Assembly (NCBI RefSeq): GCF_002101785.1
Contig: NZ_LQPJ01000110.1
Span: forward strand, 1-49,190
Length of the DNA stretch: 49,190 nucleotides
Source: Mycobacterium palustre
GTDB taxonomy: Bacteria > Actinomycetota > Actinomycetes > Mycobacteriales > Mycobacteriaceae
Direction of reading: 5' to 3'
Shown one piece after another: positions 42,420 through 49,190 of the stretch; the first letter of the stretch is position 1; each line of letters begins with the position of its first letter. The notes beneath the pieces were generated by a model. That model was not told the origin of the DNA, ran no database searches, and saw only the letters and a list, made by a program, of their open reading frames with translations. A program made the position numbers and the translations under genes.

Positions 42420-42435
42420 TGTGGTTCATTACACA
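42420..42435 (+). promoter_or_regulatory. CRP-like dyad upstream of ndh
   Basis: TGTGGTTCATTACACA has the outer halves TGTG and CACA of the mycobacterial CRP consensus TGTGA-N6-TCACA at the correct spacing, differing at the two inner flank bases. It lies about 93 bases before the ndh ATG. cAMP-CRP control of ndh is plausible; binding is not shown. The rest of the 234-base gap 42295-42528 holds nothing else recognisable. Confidence 0.4.
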
Positions 42436-42528
42436 TGCTAACGGCCTGGGTTCTGGGTATCCGGCTGGATAGCGTGGTAGCTAACTGCAGTCGCGCGTCC
42501 AGGAGCCACCGTCAGGAGTAGCCAAAAC

Positions 42529-43920
42529 ATGAGCCCGCAGCCCGGGAACACCGCTGCATCCGAACGTCGCCACCAAGTCGTCATCATCGGATCGGGATTC
42601 GGCGGACTCAATGCGGCAAAGAAGCTCAAGCACGCCAACGTCGAAATCAAGCTGATCGCCCGCACCACCCATCACCTGTTCCAGCCGTTGCTGTACCAGG
42701 TGGCCACCGGGATCATCTCCGAGGGCGAGATCGCTCCCCCCACTCGCGTCGTGCTGCGCAAGCAGCGCAACGTGCAAGTGCTGCTGGGCAACGTCACCCA
42801 CATCGACCTGGCCCGCCAGACGGTGGTGTCGGAGCTGCTGGGCCACACCTATGAAACCCCCTACGACAGCTTGGTCGTCGCCGCCGGCGCCGGCCAGTCG
42901 TACTTCGGGAACGACCACTTCGCTGAGTTCGCGCCCGGCATGAAGTCGATCGACGACGCCCTGGAATTGCGCGGCCGGATCCTGAGCGCCTTCGAGCAGG
43001 CCGAGCGGTCCAGCGATCCGGAGCGCCGCAAGAAGCTGTTGACCTTCACCGTCGTCGGCGCCGGCCCGACCGGCGTCGAAATGGCCGGGCAGATCGCCGA
43101 ATTGGCCAAATACACGCTGCGCGGCGCCTTCCAGCACATCGACCCCACCAAGGCGCGGGTGATCCTGCTCGACGCCGCCCCGGCGGTGTTGCCCCCGATG
43201 GGCGAAAAGCTCGGGGAGCGGGCGCGTGCCCGCCTGGAGAAGCTCGGAGTGGAAATCCAGCTGGGCGCGATGGTCACCGACGTGGACCGCAACGGCATCA
43301 CGGTCAAGGATTCCGACGGCACCAAGCGGCGCATCGAGTCGGCCTGCAAGGTGTGGTCGGCCGGCGTGCAGGCCAGCGGGCTGGGCCGCGACCTGGCCGA
43401 GCAGTCGCCGGTCGAACTCGACCGGGCCGGCCGGGTCAAGGTGCTGCCGGACCTGTCCATCCCCGGGCACCCGAACGTGTTCGTGGTCGGCGACATGGCC
43501 GCCGTCGAGGGCGTGCCGGGCGTCGCGCAGGGCGCGATCCAGGGCGGCAAGTACGTCGCCAACGTGATCAAGGCCGAGGTCGCCGGGGCCGACCCGGCGG
43601 AGCGGGAGCCGTTCCAGTACTTCGACAAGGGCTCCATGGCCACGGTGTCGCGGTTTTCCGCGGTCGCCAAGATCGGGCCGCTCGAGTTCAGCGGCTTCAT
43701 CGCCTGGCTGATGTGGCTGGTGCTGCACCTGGTCTACCTGATCGGCTTCAAGACCAAGATCACCACACTGCTGTCGTGGACCGTGACGTTTTTGAGCACC
43801 CGGCGCGGCCAGCTGACCATCACCGACCAGCAGGCCTTCGCGCGAACGCGGCTCGAGCAGCTGGCCGAGCTGGCCGCCGAGTCGCGCGCCTCGGCAAGGA
43901 CCGCCCGGGTGGCAAGCTAG
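42529..43920 (+). CDS. ndh: Type II NADH dehydrogenase Ndh
   Basis: A 463-residue non-proton-pumping NADH:menaquinone oxidoreductase, the main NADH entry to the mycobacterial respiratory chain. FAD site VVIIGSGFGGLNAAKKL; NADH site TVVGAGPTGVEMAGQIAEL; FAD C-motif VFVVGDMAAVEG. A hydrophobic C-terminal stretch (FIAWLMWLVLHLVYLIGF) anchors it to the membrane. AGGAG lies 12 bases before ATG 42529. Its TAG overlaps the stop of ureD in CTAG. Confidence 0.97.
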   Translation: MSPQPGNTAASERRHQVVIIGSGFGGLNAAKKLKHANVEIKLIARTTHHLFQPLLYQVATGIISEGEIAPPTRVVLRKQRNVQVLLGNVTHIDLARQTVVSELLGHTYETPYDSLVVAAGAGQSYFGNDHFAEFAPGMKSIDDALELRGRILSAFEQAERSSDPERRKKLLTFTVVGAGPTGVEMAGQIAELAKYTLRGAFQHIDPTKARVILLDAAPAVLPPMGEKLGERARARLEKLGVEIQLGAMVTDVDRNGITVKDSDGTKRRIESACKVWSAGVQASGLGRDLAEQSPVELDRAGRVKVLPDLSIPGHPNVFVVGDMAAVEGVPGVAQGAIQGGKYVANVIKAEVAGADPAEREPFQYFDKGSMATVSRFSAVAKIGPLEFSGFIAWLMWLVLHLVYLIGFKTKITTLLSWTVTFLSTRRGQLTITDQQAFARTRLEQLAELAAESRASARTARVAS

Positions 43921-44567
43921 CCGGGCAGCCGGTCGGCCTGCCACGTACTGAGCGTGCCGCCACCGGCGAGCGTCAGCACCGTTCCCACCTGGTCGTCGGC
44001 CACTTCGGTGAAAGCGCCTGCGGGGTAACGGAATTCGCTGATCACCGCGCGGGGCGCATCGATGCTGTCGTCCGCCAGCGACCCCGCTCCCAGCTCCACC
44101 CGGTGGCGCAGCAGCGGGCGCCCGTCGTGGTCGGCGTGCAGTGAGCCGGACCAAAACCCTTCTTGCTCACCGCATCTGCCGATCTGCACCCGCTCACGGA
44201 AGCGGATCCGGCCCCCGTGATGCACGGCGACGGCCACGCTGGAGACATGGCTCGCGGCCGCGGCGACCACGGTGGGCTCCAGATCGACGTCGAGGCTTCC
44301 GGTCACCTCGATCGCCCAGCTGGCGTGCGACGTCGCCGTGGCCGCGCCGGGCAGGGCCACGGTCGCCGCGGCGCTGCGCAGCCTGAGCCGGGCGCCCCCC
44401 TCGACGACGAGGCGAATGTCGATGGTGTCGCCGCCCAGCGGGATGGCGGCCGCCGACAGCAGGTGCACGGTGTCCGGCCCGGTGCACCGCGCCTGGATGG
44501 CCCCGCCGCGGCACTCGATGCGCGGCAGCCGGTTGCCGGAGGCGACCAGCAAGACCTCCGCGCGCAT
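43917..44567 (-). CDS. ureD: Urease accessory protein UreD
   Basis: A 216-residue UreD/UreH, the scaffold that binds apo-urease and passes nickel. Recognisable parts: VHLLSAAAIPLGGDTIDIRLVVEGGARL and the RIRFRERVQIGR strand. Its ATG (44567) overlaps the ureG TGA by one base. It is the last gene of the operon and converges on ndh. Shorter than many enterobacterial homologues. Confidence 0.9.
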   Translation of the reverse strand: MRAEVLLVASGNRLPRIECRGGAIQARCTGPDTVHLLSAAAIPLGGDTIDIRLVVEGGARLRLRSAAATVALPGAATATSHASWAIEVTGSLDVDLEPTVVAAAASHVSSVAVAVHHGGRIRFRERVQIGRCGEQEGFWSGSLHADHDGRPLLRHRVELGAGSLADDSIDAPRAVISEFRYPAGAFTEVADDQVGTVLTLAGGGTLSTWQADRLPG

Positions 44568-45238
44568 CAGGGCGCGGCGGCCAGCTGCTCGCGCACCCAG
44601 GTCAGCACGTCGGTGGCGGCGGGGTCCTCGGTCAGCGACTGCATGATCGTGGGCCGGCCCGCACGCACGGCGTCGGCGTCCCGCGCCATCACCTGCAGGT
44701 CGGCCCCGACCATCGGTGCGAGGTCGGTCTTGTTGATCACCAACAAATCCGAGTAGGTCACGCCGGGGCCGCCCTTGCGCGGCACCTTGTCGCCGCCGGC
44801 CACGTCGACGACGAAGATCTGCGCGTCGACCAGGCCCGACGAGAAGGTGGCAGTCAGGTTGTCGCCGCCGGACTCGACCAAGATCAGGTCCAGCGCGTCG
44901 TGTTCGGCGATCAGGTCGTCGATCGCGTCCAGGTTGGCGGTGATGTCGTCGCGGATCGCGGTGTGCGGGCAGCCGCCGGTCTGCACGGCCGCGATCCGGT
45001 CGTCGGGCAGCACCGCGTTCCTGCGCAGGAAGTCGGCGTCCTCGGTGGTGTAGATGTCGTTGGTCAGCACCGCGATCGACAGCTCGCCCCGCAACCCGCG
45101 GCACAGGGCGGCGACCAGCGCGGTCTTGCCGGATCCGACCGGGCCCCCGACGCCGATGCGCAGCGGCTCCCCGGGCCGGCGGACCCGTTTCGGCCGATCG
45201 GGATGGGTGTGCGGGTGGGGGTGGACATGTGTTGTCAT
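44567..45238 (-). CDS. ureG: Urease accessory GTPase UreG
   Basis: A 223-residue SIMIBI GTPase that powers nickel insertion. P-loop GGPVGSGKT, the metal-binding C-P-H in [20 protein letters not shown] and INKTDLA are all present. A His-rich N-terminus ([11 protein letters not shown]) may hold nickel, which could compensate for the lack of a ureE gene. It starts 10 bases after the ureF stop. Confidence 0.96.
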   Translation of the reverse strand: MTTHVHPHPHTHPDRPKRVRRPGEPLRIGVGGPVGSGKTALVAALCRGLRGELSIAVLTNDIYTTEDADFLRRNAVLPDDRIAAVQTGGCPHTAIRDDITANLDAIDDLIAEHDALDLILVESGGDNLTATFSSGLVDAQIFVVDVAGGDKVPRKGGPGVTYSDLLVINKTDLAPMVGADLQVMARDADAVRAGRPTIMQSLTEDPAATDVLTWVREQLAAAP

Positions 45239-45248
45239 GGACGACCTT

Positions 45249-45889
45249 TCAGGAGGCGAACAGGGGTCGCTCGCGCTCGGCGTGGCGCTGCGCCAGCGTG
45301 TCGAGCAGCGGATCGGACAGGTCGGCCAGCCCCGCGCTCGCCTCGGCCGCGGTGCGGTCGCACAGTTCGGACAGCCCGAAGGTGATGGCGGCGACGGCGC
45401 CGGGGTCCAGCGCCAGCAGCCGCTGCGCGGCGGTGGCCGAGCCGGTCATGGTGGTGTACACGACGTGCAGGCAGGTGTGCCCGGGGCGCAGGCCGCTCGT
45501 CGCCCCGACGCGTCCGGCGGCGACCGCGAGATGCGGACGCGCGCCCAGCTCGTCCCAGCCCGCGTCCGGCCAGACCCGGCGGGCGAGCCGCGCCAGCCCG
45601 CGGCCCTGGCTGCGGGACGCCTGCCGGGCCGCGGGCGCCGGGGTGCGCGCGTCGGTTTCCTGGTCGGCGTCCTGGAGGGAGAGGTCGCCACGGTGCACCG
45701 CGGCCGCCACCGACGCGGTGACCAGCCCGTGCGATCGAATCCTGCGCACCAGAAAGGCTTTCAGCGTCGGCAGGTCGGTCACCATGCCGCAGGCGACGGC
45801 CTCTTCGACGCCGCCGGAGTGGACGTGTCCGCCCGTGGGCAGCCGCGAGTCGGCCAGCGCGAGCAGTGTGGCTAACGACGGCTGGATCA

Positions 45890-45890
<1 letters not shown>
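45249..45890 (-). CDS. ureF: Urease accessory protein UreF
   Basis: A 213-residue helical accessory protein that gates UreG action. N-terminal [24 protein letters not shown] is diagnostic. Its ATG (45890) overlaps the ureC TGA by one base. Sequence between residues ~75 and 105 is more variable and Ala/Arg rich. Confidence 0.92.
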
Positions 45891-47607
<1,717 letters not shown>

Positions 47608-47611
<4 letters not shown>

Positions 47612-47922
47612 GACGGGTCGAGCCGTCCGGGAGGGTTGAGGCTCAGCCCGTGCACTTCGCGTCGCCCCCGCAGCGGCACCAGTCGAACGGTCTGGGCGAT
47701 GCCCGGTTCGAATCGGACGGCGGTGGCCGCCGGCACATCCAGCCGGTATCCGCGGGCCGCGGCGCGATCGAACGACAGCGCCGCGTTGGCCTGCGGCAGG
47801 TGGACGTGGCTGCCGACCTGCACCGGGCGGTCACCGGTGTTGACGATCCGCATCTCGAGGCGTTCGGCGCCGGCGTTGATCTCGATTTCGCCTGCGCCAT
47901 AGAGAATTTCGCCGGGGATCAT
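47608..47922 (-). CDS. ureB: Urease beta subunit UreB
   Basis: A 104-residue structural subunit. [29 protein letters not shown] and [17 protein letters not shown] are the family hallmarks. ATG 47922 overlaps the ureA stop by four bases. Confidence 0.97.
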
Positions 47923-48221
47923 TTGATCGGGTGATGCACGGTGACCAGCTTGGTGCCGTCCGGGAAGGTCGCCTCGACCTGCACGTCGTCAATGATTTCG
48001 GCAACCCCCTCCATGACGTCGTCGCGACTGAGCACGTCGCAGCCGCTGGCCATCAACTCGGCCACGCTGCGGCCGTCGCGCGCGCCTTCCAGGATGTGGT
48101 CGGTGATGATCGCGACGGCCTCCGGGTGGTTGAGCCGCAACCCGCGGGCCCGGCGCCGGCGGGCCAACTCGGCGGCATAGGACAACAGCAGTCGCTCTTG
48201 CTCGTGCGGCGTGAGAAACAT
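47919..48221 (-). CDS. ureA: Urease gamma subunit UreA
   Basis: A 100-residue subunit: [39 protein letters not shown] and [20 protein letters not shown]. It is the first gene of ureABCFGD. Only 45 bases separate it from the upstream permease remnant, so its promoter must lie in that gap or within the remnant. Confidence 0.97.
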   Translation of the reverse strand: MFLTPHEQERLLLSYAAELARRRRARGLRLNHPEAVAIITDHILEGARDGRSVAELMASGCDVLSRDDVMEGVAEIIDDVQVEATFPDGTKLVTVHHPIK

Positions 48222-48266
48222 GTCGTGCTAGATCCTGCCATTGCCCGGCGAGGGCCGCACCGCGCC

Positions 48267-48830
48267 TCAGGCGACCGACGCGTCGGACCGCGAAACGGCG
48301 TCGGCGTAGGGGGCGTCGCTCTTGGCGTAGGCCCGGGTGGCCACCATGTAGAGCAGCCCGAAGCCGACGATGAGGCCCGACATCAACAGCACCACGTAGT
48401 TGTCGTACCACGGCGCCTCGGGCGTGCGGGGCCAGCAGATGTTGACGATGGCCGCGAACCCGTAGGCCAGCGCCCCGACGTTGACCACGATTCCCCAGCG
48501 GCCCAACCGGTACTTCCCGGACGGCTTCCAGCCTTTCAGCCGGGCCCGCAGCGCCGCGAACACCACCATCTGGAAGCCGAGGTACACCCCGACGGTGCCG
48601 AAGCTGACGAGCTTGTTGAGCGGGTGTTCGGACAGCAGCGAGCCGACGATCAGCGCGGCCGGGACGATGACGGCGGCCAGCAGCGAGTACGGCGGCACGT
48701 GCCTCTTGTGGCTCAGCCGATCGGAGGTCGTCGCATGCGCCGCCGCCTCGGCTGTGCGGCCTGCGCCGCCGCGGCCCGAACCGAGAACGCGGGCGGCGGC
48801 CGATGCCGGGGAGGTGCGAGAACGCTTGTC
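48267..48830 (-). pseudogene. C-terminal remnant of an APC-family amino-acid permease
   Basis: From 48735 down to the stop (48267) the minus strand encodes a good permease C-terminus: the loop SDRLSHKRHVPP, then about four membrane helices (LLAAVIVPAALIVG, GVYLGFQMVVFAAL, WGIVVNVGALAYGFAAIV, YVVLLMSGLIVGFGLLYMV). The first ~300 residues expected in this family are missing. Upstream of ~48735 the frame stays open to a TAG at 48831-48833 but reads as Ala/Gly-rich non-permease sequence with no ATG or GTG start. A GTG at 48698 could yield a short product. I read it as a truncation. Confidence 0.7.
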
Positions 48831-49190
48831 CTACAAAACGGCAGGAAATCACGGTGTCCGCCGCCACCCCCGGCGCCTTCCGCCTCGCGCGGCACCCGGC
48901 CGGCGCACGGGCCCGCCGGAGCACGCGGGGTCCGACGCCGCCGACACCCCGCAGCCGGGCGCGCCCGCGGCGCCGCCAGGCTAAGGACGGCTCGGCCGCG
49001 GTGATTATTTGCCATAAGACGTCCGGGCAACCGAAAGCAGGCGCCGGGCACCGCCTCGGCGCCGGCACCGTCAATGCAAGAGTTCGGCGACGCGGACCCG
49101 GCCCGCGCCTAGTTGTACCCGGCCATAACGTTGGTTACAGGCGGCTGATGGGTGGTAGGCCGCTGAGTGCGCTGTGGCGGCGTTGAGTGT
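48831..49190. other. Stretch without an intact gene
   Basis: No frame here matches a family I know. Two short plus-strand frames have GC-rich third positions and may be gene tails: one ending at TAA 48982-48984 (…TPQPGAPAAPPG) and one ending at TAG 49110-49112 (…FGDADPARA). Together with the truncated permease this points to a degraded or rearranged boundary at the right edge. Confidence 0.4.

Overview
The window is chromosomal DNA from a slow-growing mycobacterium, most likely the Mycobacterium avium complex or a close relative. The evidence is very high GC with strongly GC-rich third codon positions, typical mycobacterial families (F420/PPOX oxidoreductases, Apa/FAP, IdeR-type iron boxes, an oxyR-ahpC-ahpD locus), and a gene order that is essentially the reverse of M. 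tuberculosis Rv1848-Rv1879 as I remember it. No tRNA, rRNA, CRISPR array, phage or complete insertion sequence was recognised.

Layout. 1-1690: gene-poor edge with the tail of an unknown gene, an SDR gene with atypical codon use, a truncated minus-strand gene tail and strong inverted repeats. 1689-9613 (minus): a long co-directional block, bfrA -> MFS exporter -> CMD-family protein -> F420-type oxidoreductase -> glnA3 -> FluG-like amidohydrolase -> acyltransferase -> SRPBCC protein, several genes overlapping. 9777-9814: two abutting IdeR-like boxes between bfrA and divergent bfd. 10042-12944 (minus): enoyl-CoA hydratase-like gene, Rv1875-like PPOX, Rv1874-like protein, intact oxyR. 13047-15523 (plus): ahpC, ahpD, GH13 enzyme. 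15520-25610: DUF1810, lldD2, lon, a repeat-bearing secreted protein, TfoX-N, HhH and DUF72 proteins, a ferredoxin reductase and a large Rv1868-like fusion. 25720-29648 (minus): thiolase-like protein and tandem CoA-transferase. 29809-36525: UppP paralogue, GNAT, SDR, phosphoketolase with a 61-bp tandem repeat at its 3' end, a small membrane protein divergent from a CGNR regulator, and a CPBP protease. 36581-41437 (minus): modA-modB-modC-apa-adhA. 41617-43920 (plus): degenerate SDR and ndh. 43917-48221 (minus): urease operon ureABCFGD. 48267-49190: permease remnant and a stretch without an intact gene.

Functionally the window combines iron storage and mobilisation (BfrA/Bfd under IdeR), peroxide defence (OxyR/AhpC/AhpD), protein quality control (Lon), respiration (LldD2, NDH-2), molybdate uptake, adhesion (Apa), carbon metabolism (phosphoketolase, CoA-transferase, thiolase) and nitrogen metabolism (urease, GlnA3 plus amidohydrolase). 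Five convergent gene pairs overlap by exactly four bases at their stop codons, and many co-directional genes overlap at ATGA or GTGA, so the layout is very compact. The most distinctive signals are the phosphoketolase-derived tandem repeat, the two abutting IdeR boxes shared by bfrA and bfd, the transporter with a MarR-like tail, the Rv1868-like fusion, and the autoregulatory-looking CGNR/small-membrane-protein locus.
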